From assembly GCA_032158295.1 (NCBI GenBank), contig CM063245.1, forward strand, positions 5,814,700-5,878,699: a stretch of DNA of 64,000 nt, written 5' to 3'. Both the position numbers and the translations under genes were made by a program. Shown piece after piece: positions 51,672 through 63,064 of the stretch (the stretch's first letter is position 1; the number at the start of each line of letters is the position of its first letter). The notes below the pieces were generated by a model. That model ran no database searches, had not been told where the DNA came from, and saw only the letters and a program-made list of their open reading frames with translations. The DNA comes from Pycnopodia helianthoides (taxonomy: Eukaryota > Echinodermata > Asteroidea > Forcipulatida > Asteriidae).

Positions 51672-51767
51672 AGTTGTAATAACACTCTGCATTGCTTATC
51701 GTCATCAATGCTGCCTCAACCAGCAGAGTCTTGATCCCTGACGTGTCATTAAACCGTACCAGGAGAC
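51672..51767 (-). CDS. Candidate internal exon (96 nt), unknown protein
   Basis: On the - strand, acceptor TTATCAATCACGCAG and donor AACT|GTAAGC enclose an open frame with split codons at both ends (2 + 93 + 1 nt). The product contains LLVRFNDTSGIKTLLVEAAL and MTISNAECYYN. Both splice sites are good, but the exon is short enough to arise by chance. No neighbouring exon is identified. Confidence 0.3.
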
Positions 51768-52062
51768 CTGCGTGATTGATAAAGCATGTGTAAATCGGAT
51801 TAAGTGATGTGTTGACATACAACAGTCAGTACTAATCACTTGCGTGAACCCGACTGAGCAACCTTAAATAACCCCAGATTTGCTGAGGACTGAACACTCT
51901 TGAGAAGATAACTGCGGGGTAGGATGGGGCTTTGGGGGAGGGGGGAAGGACGTGATACAACATTATTTTTGGTTTACTTGTATGTCACTTAAATCATTTC
52001 TACTCCCGTGCTTAAATTAGGTGTACACCCATTCGATCCCCGCCCCCGGGAGTACGTCATTA
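51768..52062. other. No feature recognised
   Basis: Nothing recognised. Confidence 0.4.
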
Positions 52063-52395
52063 TTATTTGATCAGCATTAGTACCGTGAGCACTAACTTAT
52101 GAAACGGATACAACGAGTAGCGATTGTTGATATGAATAATCAGCAAACATGTCGCCCAAGTGGCTGCCGGTGCTGCATACTCTAAAGGAGTCAAGGTGGA
52201 TTTTGAATGTCTAATAGCCGAGCCGTGTGCAGTAATAAAAAAAGGAACTTTAGAATCGGGTTTTTTAGAGCCTAAATTCAATAACAAGTTGATGCAAGTC
52301 CTGCAGCGGTTCATCCAAAAACTGTTCCTTGCAGTGTATAACGCTGAAACATCCACACCTTGCAGTCTTTATTAATTAAAGTCTGGAGTCTTATC
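52063..52395 (-). CDS. Ankyrin-repeat-like exon or relic
   Basis: The - strand frame contains two ankyrin-like units. The first is SALYTARNSF followed by CINLLLNLGSKKPD (expected helix pair plus G-A-x-P-N turn, with about four extra residues). After an insert (PFFITAHGSAIRHSK) comes a canonical-length unit, TPLEYAAPAATWATCLLII, which fits the TPLHxAAxxGHxxxVxLLL spacing exactly. The frame is open from about 52395 to a TAA at 52063. An acceptor-like GTGGATGTTTCAG occurs inside at about 52341. There is no ATG and no clear donor, so the gene limits are unknown. The complementary strand is also open (52160-52375), which weakens the call. Confidence 0.35.
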
Positions 52396-53640
52396 TTTCA
52401 GGTGAGCTAGGAAAGTCAAACCTGACATACTGATCTGTAAAGGGGGGAAACAGTACGTAATAAGGCAAAATAATCTAACGTTGTAACGCTAAATACGTCG
52501 CTATATACGCAGTTCGTCGCTATACGCAATTCGTCGTGTCATTGCATGCTGCTTTGAAGAAAAAGTTTGATTCCAAGTTTTGATATGGTCCAATTTGGTT
52601 CGTTCAACTTGAACTCATCACACGCCATTGGTTATGAGCAAACATCTTGGGAGGTTTTTAAAAACAAAGACCTTGTTGGAGTAACCCCACCCCCCCCCCC
52701 CCCCCACCCTCAGCAAAAAGGTTTAAGCCTTGTTGCACTGATAAGACCAATTCTACCCAATTTCGTACATAGATGAACCGAAGAGTATAACTGGAGCACA
52801 ATAATAACAAAAGGGAATGCAGTTCTCTTTTCCACATCAGCCATGATTTCGTACTGCAATACGAGATTGCGCGTCGCAAATCCTCAATTTAAAAATTAAT
52901 TCGAACCCAATTAACCCGATCCTTATACTCCGCACAAACCCGCGGACTTTGGACGGCAGAGCGACCGCTCCACCGTGAAGACACTGTAGCGTGTCCAACC
53001 CTCTAAATGATGCAGCCATGCTTGGGGTTCGCCCGTACTCTTCCCTAGCGCCGTGTCAGGGCTTGTTCGGCCACCGGGACTACTCGCTAATACCCCCTTG
53101 TAGCTTCAATCCCCCCCCCCCCATTTTGCCATATCCTCCACGGCAACCTATTGTGCACGTGATGGGGCAACGCATTCAAACATCAACCAGGCTTCAGACT
53201 TTTAACCGCAAGGGAAACGAGAGAGGGCAGACACGTTTGGGTTTAATTTCTGTCGTCTATTTTGCCAAGAGGACGAGAATTAATGTTATTTAAAGATAAC
53301 ATACGTTCCTCCCATGGACTTGAACTCACTCGCTTCTCTTTATTTTCTTTCTTTCTCCGTGGGTGTTTCTTGTTTCGCTGACTTCCTTGGTTTTTCCTGA
53401 AAGTGTATTTATCTACACTTGAGGCCATGTTCAATGACGTGACACACATGTGCGGCTGTGGATTTAAACTGATGTTACATTTGGTCACAGTTTAGTACTG
53501 AGGTATATCTCCTTGGCTTTTGACTAGGGAAATGCAAGTATTTAATTGATACTATTCTAATAATTATGGGATTTAAGGAAGGTACAAGGAAATATTATGT
53601 TATTGTGGTGGCGTCTACAGAACAACCGTTCTTGATGTAG
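52396..53640. other. No supported gene; two poly-C runs
   Basis: Poly-C runs occur at about 52690-52705 and 53110-53122. Open frames around them are unsupported. Confidence 0.4.
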
Positions 53641-53945
53641 ATCCATCTGATGCATATTGCAGAATGTGAGTTGTAAGTGCGGACGTTTCGAGATTAGCCG
53701 CATTGAGCGGTTTGCTGCTTTGAATCCCTGTAGAATCCCGCGTCTCGTTCATTTTAACACTGAACCAATATACCCCCAACCGAGAGCATTAATATTCATT
53801 GACTTCGTCACGCAAGACCCCGTCCACATTCCCACCAGAGTATGGTTCTTTTGGGTGGACTGTATGACGTTGAATAACCGTGATATAACCACTCGCTCTG
53901 GGTTGATTTGCATAATATTTTACATTTGGGGTGTGCAGGCTTAAC
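53641..53945 (+). other. Unassigned open frame after an acceptor-like site
   Basis: After TGATGCATATTGCAG a 95-codon frame is open without ATG, including CKCGRFEISRIERFAALNPC and VHIPTRVWFFWVDCMTLNNR. The amino-acid balance is protein-like, but there is no domain and no donor. An inverted AACTTCACGAGTGAAGTT follows at 53943-53960. Confidence 0.2.
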
Positions 53946-54084
53946 TTCACGAGTGAAGTTGGTTTACTTCGGCCTCCAGGATACCATAAAAACCGTAATT
54001 ATAAATAACAGAACCATGCACTTCTTGTAGTCAATTTTAGTTCATGTATTTTTGATGTACTTTAACACATACGTTCCTGTATTA

Positions 54085-54292
54085 CACTATAAAAAACTCA
54101 GGTGGATCCCGTGGGTCCCGTTGGGCCTGGCACAAATTCTGGGTCAGTATTGACCCGGAATCTGTGTCAAAAGGATCCAGAAATGGGTTAAACTGACGCA
54201 GAATCTGAGTTAAAATTCCATTTTTGTAAACCAGTTTTCTGGGTCAGCCTGACCTCCCATGGGAACTGGAATCTGGGTCAACTGTGACCTGT
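54085..54292. mobile_element. GGGTCA palindromic element, copy 7
   Basis: Runs from CACTATAAAAAACTCAGGTG to CTGGGTCAACTGTGACCTG, with TTCTGGGTCAGTATTGACCC, ACTGACGCAGAATCTGAG and TTTCTGGGTCAGCCTGACCT inside. It is the most distant copy in position from the others. Confidence 0.8.
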
Positions 54293-55260
54293 TCTATATA
54301 TGAACTTCTGCACCGGAGGTTTTTTTCCCCACTAACTAATAGCTATTAGAATGGCTATTGCTCATTCGTGCACGTAGATACATTGAATTCGATGCGAATG
54401 CTGAACTGGGATTCCGATTTTTTTTTAAAGTCTGACCCTGCGTTCTGTTAACGGTTATCAGAGCGGTGATCACTACTAATGCATTCAGTGAATCTGACCA
54501 ACACGCGATAATGTCTCGTTTTGCGTAACGGTGATATCCCCTTCCGGTTCAAATTCGCTCCTGAGTGACAGGGAAACGTTCACAGGCTTGACATCCTACA
54601 TCACAGGGTAGGAGGTTGACTACATTGATGAAGGAGACACCATTATATGCCAAAGGCTGTGTGTACATAACTTCCATGCCATAAGCAACACACAGTACAG
54701 AATTATCTTAAAGTTCGCAATGCCGCTCGACCCGAACGCGTGTCCCACCTACTGTAAGAGGCAAGTCACGAGTTATACAAGTCCATGGATGGGTTTGCAA
54801 ACATTTAAAACAGTTCGTGTGCCGTTTTATATACATTATTTGAAGTGTAATAACATATCACATGTCTGCCCTTTTCATGAAGACGAAGATGCTGTCATTT
54901 GTTTTTTGAAAACCATCTACTCAAGTGTTCTAAAATTATCCCCAATGTTGTGAAACTCCTATACTTAATGGATATGTCAGTATATTTTGTAGTGACAGCT
55001 TTGTTTTCATTAAAACTTACAAGTTAAGTTGATATTTTATGAAAACATGTTCTTTCAAAACTCTCTTAGTAATCTTATTCTTATGAGACTATAACTTGAG
55101 CTTATCGTTAGAACGTATTATTTGCATTCCCCCCTCAACTCCCCCAACAAAAAGGTGCCTTGAAAATTGTCAAAATATGATAATTTAACAATAACAACAA
55201 ATGGTTATATAAAAAAGAATCGTACATTATAAATAAGAAAAAGCATCATGAAAGAAAAAT
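54293..55260. other. No firmly supported gene
   Basis: ATG at 54720 (MPLDPNACPTY) reaches a donor CTACT|GTAAGA after 34 nt. The 77-codon frame through it has no other support. Confidence 0.3.
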
Positions 55261-55267
55261 CAAAAAA

Positions 55268-55692
55268 CAATATCCCAGTTGATTGGTTCCGATGCACTCG
55301 GTGTCCACCATAATGTGCCTTAATGCCGTAAGAAATCAATGCATGACGAAATTGACGAAAATGGAATATGTTAACAAATCCATTAAAATACTCTCGTGCG
55401 TAATAGTTAAAGCTGAACTTTAAATAAAAAATTGGTGGACGTAAACATTTTAAAGCTTTTCCTGTGTTTTGACAAGGCCTGATAAATAAACAATGTGGTC
55501 GAAGAAATTGTTGCAAGATTTTTTGTGAAAAGTTAACCGCGAGGAGTTTAAGGTTTTTTGTATCTGATGATTTGTTTCTATTTTACTTGAAAGCTGTATA
55601 TTGTCAATACACTGGTAATAAACAAATAAACAATATCCCAGTTGATTGGTTCTGATGCACTCAGTTTCCACCACATTGTGCCTTAATGCCGT
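55268..55692. repeat. Two ~63-bp direct repeats 362 bp apart
   Basis: ACAATATCCCAGTTGATTGG, then GATGCACTC and GTGCCTTAATGCCGT, occur at 55268-55330 and again at 55630-55692 with six or seven differences. Open frames between them are unsupported. The layout could be a small element with terminal direct repeats or a segmental duplication. Confidence 0.7.
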
Positions 55693-58012
55693 GACAACCA
55701 ATGTACAGTCAATGCGAGTTTTTACATTTTATTTGTTGGACATAAATCACAAGCAGCCAACATTCACAATGAAAGATGCGTGGATGACCCAGTGTCGTAT
55801 ATCCATCAAGTATTGCTCGTTTGTGGAGATACCGTGTCATAGACACGTACATACCTGGGACCAGTGACGTCAAAACTAATACAAACGCTTACCCCTCGGG
55901 CATTTAGACTCGTAATTCAACTACACAACAAATCCCTCGTGAGAGAACGAGAAAACGCGTTAGTTCGACGACCGAGAACTGCATGAAGAAGTTATGTATA
56001 CACTTGATTTGTTGTCTTCTTTTCTTCTCTTCGGAATAATTTATTGGTAATATTTCTCAATCGGTTCGCCAGTGTTTGATGCATGACTTGAACAATTTAG
56101 TTGAATACCCACTAGGCACCTGTGGTATACGGGGATAATTCTAGTTATTGATTAGTTGATTAGATTTTAGTAAAATCAAACAATTTCATTCTAACTTATA
56201 AAAGTGGTAACAAGAACCCCACCCAACCAACCAACCAAACAAACAAACAAACAAACAAACAAACAAACAAACAAACAAACAAACGAACAAACAAACAACC
56301 AAAACCAAAACAAGTACACAGTGCATAACCGGGGGGGGGGGGTCGGTAATCAGGGGTTTTATGCACGTTTATACCAAACCAAGTTTTATGTGGTTATTTC
56401 GAATGTAGATTTGGAGGGGGGGGGGTCTTGAGAGGGCTTTCTCTCAACTTCGGCATTGTTTTAGACGGTGACTGGGGATCGGTACCATATGAACTTAACT
56501 GCATAATCATGCTTTCTGACTGTAACACATTCATGACGTTGTACGCCTACCAGACAGAACATGTTTGTATTAGCCTGTTAGGTGTCGATTTGAGCACTAT
56601 TTGATGGACCAGTCGTATTATCAGTGGGTGAGTCTCAGGTGTCACGTGATGCATTTTGCTAAACAACTTTCCCGCCTTATCCCCCAGAGCTGACTTCTTC
56701 ACCCCCTTCTCGACACCAAGGAGGTGTCGATCAACATAACATTGACTCGGGGACTAATACCTCAGCAGTCGCCCTGGAAATGTGACACCGGGGAGCAACT
56801 TGTAATTGATTTCTTTTGAACAGGCCTGTCCAGCTTTAGAAGTGTTACCCTCAGCCATATAACACGTCGCTACGTGATCAATCCCAACTTTAAAAACGCA
56901 GTGAAAATATTCTTGGAAAAACATTGACATACTACGGAGGCTTAAAGCGATCGTCCGTTTTTTTCTTCATTTTTCGTGCTACGTGGTCGTAGAAATACGC
57001 ACAACTAATGAAGGGAATCTGAGTGCGCCCTCAGTGTTCAAGTGTCTGATCCAACTTTGTAATTAGCACCTTTACAATACAAAAGTTAAGTTTTGGGTCT
57101 GCTACATTTGGACTCGCTCTCTTTTCCATGTTAGCTTTGAGTAAAAGAGAGGACTTTTACTACGGGTATTCCTCTTTATTGTGGAGGGAGCATTGCTCTC
57201 GGCCATGCTCCAAATACTATTTACTTTGGAGGGATAATGTCCTGGGGCTCTCTGTGAGTGTTCTTTTGCGTTTAAATCTTTTTTTATCAGAGAAATGTTG
57301 TACTTTCAAGGGTTATAGTTGAATTGGGTACTTTTGTAAACTTGTAATTTTGCATAGGCAGACAGCGTTGAGTTTTCGCCCGTTACATTCATGTGACTAG
57401 GATGTGCTGTTTCCATTGTATTGTGTGCTATTGATCGGAGCATTAAAATCAATTAAAAAGTGCAGGAGAACATTTTGTACTTTAGAAGTCATCGTGTGGA
57501 TTTTGCTGTTGTATTATTGGCGAATACTCGTCCTTTTTTACTAGAGGTTCGGCCTACTTCCCGTGCCTCCCTCTATTATGCTAAGATGGTTAAAATAATA
57601 TTCAGAGCTCAGTGGTATAGATTTCACAAAGCACTAAGATTCAGCTTAGGAAGAGATTATCAGCGAGTATTACCAGCGATTTGTATTGGGACGTCACAGC
57701 TCTTTGTGAAAATCAAGCCCAGATACCATAAAAACGTCTTAGTGATTTGCTGTTTCTGTTTCCCGTGATATAGGATCGTGGATCGGGGAAACCCGTGCAC
57801 TAAACTTTGGATTCTCTCAGATTGTAATTGATTCCAGTCGAGGAGATTGGAAATAGTGTAGACCAAGTTTATTGACCGCGAGAGCTTTGAAGAGCCCCGC
57901 ACATAAAAGGGGCCGTTATTAATCATTATTGATGCATATACGAAATAAATCTCATTTCTGCCACATCAATTGAAGGTATTTTATAGGATTGGTAAGGAAG
58001 AAACATAATCAT
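55693..58012. other. No supported gene; microsatellites and a short foldback
   Basis: (CAAA)n lies at 56227-56290 and poly-G runs at 56330-56343 and 56414-56424. Between 57610 and 57720 ATTTCACAAAGCACTAAGAT and CACAGCTCTTTGTGAAAATC form a loose inverted pair, perhaps a decayed hairpin element. A duplicated 'tactttggaggga / tattgtggaggga' occurs at 57175-57230. No exon is supported. Confidence 0.45.
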
Positions 58013-58335
58013 TTAACTTCAGTCTGAGAGCGTACTGATTGTAAAGTTCATACTAGAATCAATTTTTCCCCATGTTTGTGAAATCTGTATCTGAAAACCT
58101 AGAAAAAAGGGGAAAAAGCAACAGTTGTTTTCCGTTTTTTAACAAACCCAAATAAAGGACAGTGTGTTTACAAAATCAAAATTGTGCTTGTTTCCACAAT
58201 TTACTCATGACTCACACAACGGATGAAGCAAAAATGTTCACAGGTTTGTTATTTCCTGTATATGGTTAATCACATAAAACACTGTCTGCTACTATTTTGT
58301 CAGCTCTACCAATCCTGTATACCTTTTAAACTACA
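58013..58335 (+). mobile_element. Dispersed repeat, partner of 12283-12650
   Basis: Ordered blocks CTGAAAACCTAGAAAA, GGACAGTGTGTTTACA, TTCACAGGTTTGTTATTTCC and CTACTATTTTGTCAGCTCTA. It ends CCTTTTAAA, comparable to CTTTAAA of the 12-kb copy. Confidence 0.7.
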
Positions 58336-58414
58336 ATTATTCCTAGCTGTACTTGTCCTGCGCAAACTTGATAGACGCAGTTATGTTTCCTACCTAGCGT
58401 TTCCAATATTAGTA

Positions 58415-58990
58415 CTAGTATGGGTATGAGTATAGTATTAGTACTAGTTTGGGTGTGAGCACTGTATGAGTACCAGTATGGGTGTGAGTACTGTACACGT
58501 AGTATGGGTATATGTATGGTGTGAGTACTAGTACGGATACTGAGCATGTGTATGAGTACGAGTATGAGTAAGAGTTCAATACAAGTAAGATTGTTCCGTA
58601 TGGGTACGAGTACAGGTAGTACAATTAAGAATATGAGTACAGGTACACGTTTAAGAAGTTATAAGTACGAGTATGGGCATACTTGTACGAGTATGGGCAT
58701 ACTTGTACGAGTATGGGCATACTTGTACGAGTATGGGCATACTTGTACGAGTATGGGCATACTTGTACGAGTACGAGTATGGAAATGAGTACGAGTATTT
58801 ATGGTTATGGTATGAGTTTGAGTAAACAAACGAGTATGAGCACAAATACAAGTATGCGTACAAGCATTGTATAAGGGCTATGAGTAACAGCAAGTGTGAT
58901 TAACAGCATGAGTTCTAATACGAGTACAGTATGAGTATAGGTTTGAGTTCAAATTGTGAGTAAGAGTATGAGTACTATGAGTAACTCTTT
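58415..58990 (+). repeat. GAGTAC/GAGTAT hexamer array with an exact 20-mer core
   Basis: Nearly 600 bp of diverged 'gagtac', 'gagtat', 'gggtat' words. At 58669-58768 five exact copies of GAGTATGGGCATACTTGTAC follow one another. Each unit contains the small palindrome GTATGGGCATAC. All open frames here (both strands, Thr/Ser/Tyr-rich) are repeat translations. Confidence 0.9.
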
Positions 58991-59604
58991 ACTTTAACAC
59001 TGGCGGCATTGTGGTTTAGCCCCACACTGATGCATCCCCAGTCCGGGATTCGAAGCCAAATCCCCCTAATAATAGTAGCGCAGAATCATCTACGATTCTT
59101 CATTGGACTTGACACCTAAAATACACACAAGCACACGGGAATAACCCAATTCCCAGTTAGCCAATTAGTGCAGGAATGACCTGGATATTCATGAGCGTGT
59201 GGGACGGCGTATCCACGTGTTATTTTCATGAATTGATATGAATGTGGTGAGTGCATGTCCTTGTGAAGGCAGCCGATTGTCCTGCCTTCGTTGGATAGCA
59301 ACAGTAGAGTTGTGAATTTAATTAATCAGACGATACAACTCATCGAGAGATGTTTTAGAAATTGAGAGGCCAACAGGTTTTACTCTTCTATAGACAAGAG
59401 GAGTTACAGCACAACAAGAAAACACTTTTAAAATACAATATTTATAGGAATTGCTTCATGAGGCCTAAATCTATGAATTCGTGATGAAGACAAACTTTAT
59501 CCACTCTCAAAATTATAACTGCTTCGTGGTTTGTTCATTTATTATTCTATCAACCCGTTTTATTTACTTGACATAACTACCACAATAAATCTTCCTCGTC
59601 TGTT
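58991..59604. other. No supported gene; possible tRNA-like scrap
   Basis: GGGATTCGAAGCC at 59045 resembles a B-box complement, but no A-box is placed correctly. Nothing else was recognised. Confidence 0.35.
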
Positions 59605-60015
59605 AATACTATTGAATGCGCATTTTAGGCGACGCATTGACGTCATCACACCGCCATCTTAGAGGTAAAAAGATGACGTAACAATGGAAATTTCACATCT
59701 ATGTGCGCGCAGCACACAGAATCGGCCAATGTGTAACCTTCTTTTGACCTGTAGCCGAGGTCTCCCTACTCAAACGACGTCATGTGCATACGGTATTTTC
59801 AATAGACCCCTTGCATTGGCCGCCATCTTTGATGAAACGTGCACGCGTGAAGAGCTATCATTGGCTGAGGGTCGTGCGTACACGTGCACGTTTCCATTGT
59901 TTTTCATCAAAGATGGTGGTCAATGACGTCATGTGCAACTCGTCCACTCACAGAATAGTAGACCATTGACCATGAGCTGACAGTAGCCGCGTGTGACGTC
60001 AGTGCAAAAGGTCAC
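59605..60015. mobile_element. TGACGTCA-bearing dispersed repeat, copy 3
   Basis: The left part has GCGCATTTTAGGCGACGCAT, TGACGTCATCACACCGCCAT. The right part has GCCGCGTGTGACGTCAGTGC, the complement of the start of the copies at 17884 and 31424. CATGACGTCATTGACC-type sites occur between (complement strand). Thus the two ends are inverted relative to each other and at least three TGACGTCA palindromes are present. The open frames across it (59684-59969) are not taken as genes. Confidence 0.65.
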
Positions 60016-60590
60016 TAGAGAATTGTGTTGGTTTTTTTTATTTGTGAATAAATGTGAAACAAAAAACATCCGATGAACTTGTATTCAAAGGATGATCAAA
60101 ACGGTTAACGATTTGATAACTTCTGTAATGCCTTCTCGGTTGATTAATTAATTATTGTGTAAGAGAACGACACAGCTGGTTATTCTTTTAAACAAATTGT
60201 TAACTTCAAAAGTGACAGTTTGATGTTTCAGGGTTTATAACCTTGCAGATAGACCAACCATCCCGTGATTGTTCCCGCTAGCCTTCAAGAGCTCGTTATT
60301 GATTTGAATAGGTAAAATTAGCACAAGGGCATACTGTGTGATGTTTGTTAGATGTAAACAAGGTTGTAAGAGCGAAGATTTAACGAACGGGTTCCCAGGT
60401 AGTGTGTTTGTATGGTGGGGGAGTTGCCTGCAGTCCTACGTTATAACGCTGTGTTTGACATGCCCATTGATCAATACTACTCCTGGTCATAATTTGTGTC
60501 ACTTTGCAGCAAATTTGGTTTACGCCCGGAGGGTGTGCCGTCCCAAAAAGGTTACTGCGTCACTGTCGTCGCTGTCTTGTCTATTTGCAG
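60016..60590. other. No firmly supported gene
   Basis: The segment ends in a very good acceptor (GTCGCTGTCTTGTCTATTTGCAG, at 60590). Confidence 0.35.
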
Positions 60591-60619
60591 TGAACGTTAA
60601 GTAACGTTGTGCTGAATTG

Positions 60620-60703
60620 ATGTCTACACTGCTTGCCGGTATCGACCTAGCACGGAGTGACTCTGCACTGGTTGTGCTTCAGAGTGGCCACAGCTTGTAT
60701 TAA
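60620..60703 (+). CDS. Short ORF behind a strong splice acceptor (27 codons)
   Basis: Thirty bases after the acceptor at 60590 an ATG opens MSTLLAGIDLARSDSALVVL and QSGHSLY, then TAA. If the acceptor is used, this could be a short protein, a 3'-exon ORF of a non-coding RNA, or chance. No AATAAA was seen close by. Confidence 0.2.
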   Translation: MSTLLAGIDLARSDSALVVLQSGHSLY

Positions 60704-62412
60704 TTGTCTCCAAATTATTGTCACCTTAAGGACATCGTGTATAAAGCTAGTATTGTATTTGACTATATTAATTGCGTCAATCATTTTGGTCATTTAAGAC
60801 TAATGGAAAAATGTGCCACTCGCAGGACTCAACATCGTTTTAGTAAATCCTTATCATTCTTTCTATAAATTGATATGGACATGGATTGAATATGTCCCTC
60901 GCACAGGAAGACGCAAATAACGGTCGACTCTTAGTTGTTTAACAAGTGGAGCGGTTTTGTATCACACGTAGCGGTCATGGTCATGAAGTTGGATTTTGAA
61001 TTTTCTTTTTTTAATACACGAGCGAATCCCGCTAGCTAAGGATAAACATGACAGCTGACACTGATGTGCAACAAAAAAATCTCATGAGAAGACCCCCCCC
61101 CCCCAACACAAAAAGCAACAGGCTGAGAGCGTGCATAGCAACATTAAAGGACTTTAAAGAAAAAGGCCCAGAAATGACTGCTTGGGCAACTCTGAACTCT
61201 TATACATGACGCCAGGGACCATGTATGGCCTATCAAAACAATGGCCCGCGAAGTGCCGGGCGACGGTTGTTGGGAATGACAGCTCGTGCAGAAACAAGAC
61301 TCTTTGAAAATGAGTTCATGAATAATTAGTCGTCCTAAAGAATGCTCGATGAATTTTAAGCACTGACCCGCCATTAACCGCAACCCAATTTTAAAATCTA
61401 TCAATCATAAATTACCCCTTTCAAATATCAAGGCATCTTCAATTGTAGTTGATGACGATGATATATAATTGAGGGATAGTGTCTTAATAATTAAGAACAT
61501 GTACCGCGACTTCCGATGGCCAAGTGCATCTGTATTGTCTCTGATAACAAAATGTCAGGGACACAAACGCGTGACTATGTACGCCAGCGCTAACACAATC
61601 ATTTATACATATGTATTGAACAGAATCAATCATTTTCCTTTTCTTGCCTACTCAGTTCTGATTAATTAATCAGCCGATGAAGGTAACCACAAGACGCAGA
61701 GTGTTGAGGGTTTTTTTTCATGTGAAAAGTCAATATGGCTACACTCTAAATTAAATATTGTCATCTTTTGTTTTAGGACGCACTTGGGTGGTAGATATTT
61801 GTATGCAATACTTTTTTTTCCCGGGGGCGATCAGAGCATACTGATCGAAACGTCACTTTGTGGCATCTTTCGAGAACCACCACCACTCATCTGCATGCTA
61901 TACTATACCAGGTCAGGTACGTTCCCAGGTGCATGAAGTTTTGTTCCAGCAATGTGCAAGTTCGGCGGGTGACATAGAGTCGAATAGACTTTAACCATGT
62001 CACTTGAACACTTTGTGGTTTAACTATAGCTATAGACCGATGTGTACGATGTGGTTAAAGAACTATTAAAATATGTTGGCATTTGCTGACAGCGGCCCTC
62101 AGCGGTTTCAAGCAGTAAACGTTGATACAGAAATCCTTGGATGTTGTCTCCTGCATCTAAAAAAGGAGAGTGTCTTCCTCATTCTTAGTCATTGTTTCTT
62201 CAAAGGTTTCTTTGAGTCAATATGTTTACTGGATACATCCAAGGCTTCATACCCAGGAAACGTATTGAATGGAGCTTTTAGGAACTAAGATTAAGATTAT
62301 CCCGAACTGACTGAGCGTATTAGGCTCCCCTGGTAACACCTTAGCCATAGCGATATCAAACGTTGATTCAAGTCATCCAATAATAGAACCATACTGTTGA
62401 ACTATACCCCCC
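60704..62412. other. No supported gene
   Basis: A poly-C run lies at 61096-61105. GATCGAAACGTC at 61844 recalls the retroelement-like motif at 24.3 kb. No exon or tandem array was recognised. Confidence 0.4.
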
Positions 62413-62480
62413 ATAATAACAAACAAACAAACAAACACCCCAACAAACAAAAACTCCAACAATAAAACGAACACCACCCC
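62413..62480 (+). repeat. (CAAA)n-like low-complexity stretch
   Basis: AACAAACAAACAAACACCCC followed by AACAAACAAAAACTCC. The region onward to 62960 has nothing recognised apart from short repeats of ATTTGGTTC (62700-62770). Confidence 0.75.
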
Positions 62481-62959
62481 ATGAATAATATAGAAAACAA
62501 ATATAAATTGAAGAAATATCTCAGAAGCACTCACAATAACGGTAATAGTAGTATAAATAATAAAATATACAACAGTTCAAAAAAGCTTCAAAACCGGCCA
62601 CTAACCTATAAACCTATAACCTATAAATCCATCCTTTAATGGAGTTTGGAAAATACCGTTAACCCGACTATGGTATTAGCAAGTTCCGGATAATACCATT
62701 TGGTTTCATTATGCTACTCGGCTGTGATGCTATTTGGTTCATTATCCGCCCGTAATATTATTTGGTTCCAAATAATATGCGGCCTGTGTATAGTTTTTCT
62801 GATACATTGAAACGTCTGTTGATGATTCTACATTTGTCTATGGTTGATTGTAAAGTAAGGCTGCCGCATACATCACACAGAGCCCTGAAACTTGATAGCT
62901 ACAAATACAATCTAGGTAGACCTTTGGAGGGGGAGGGGCAATGTGCCCCCTTGACGCTG

Positions 62960-63064
62960 CCTTGTTGTCGTCATTGTTGTTGTTGTCGTCGTTGCTGTCA
63001 TTGCTGTAGTTGCTGTTTGCCGTTGTTGTCGTTATTGCCGTTGTTGTCGTTGTTGTCATTATTA
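62960..63064 (+). repeat. TTG/TCG trinucleotide repeat
   Basis: About 35 triplets of TTG, TCG, CTG, TTA and GTT. The Cys/His/Leu-rich and Thr/Asn-rich open frames here are repeat translations. Confidence 0.85.

Noticed and set aside
58546..58893. Thr/Ser/Tyr-rich frames on both strands
   Set aside because: They are direct translations of the GAGTAC/GAGTAT repeat array.
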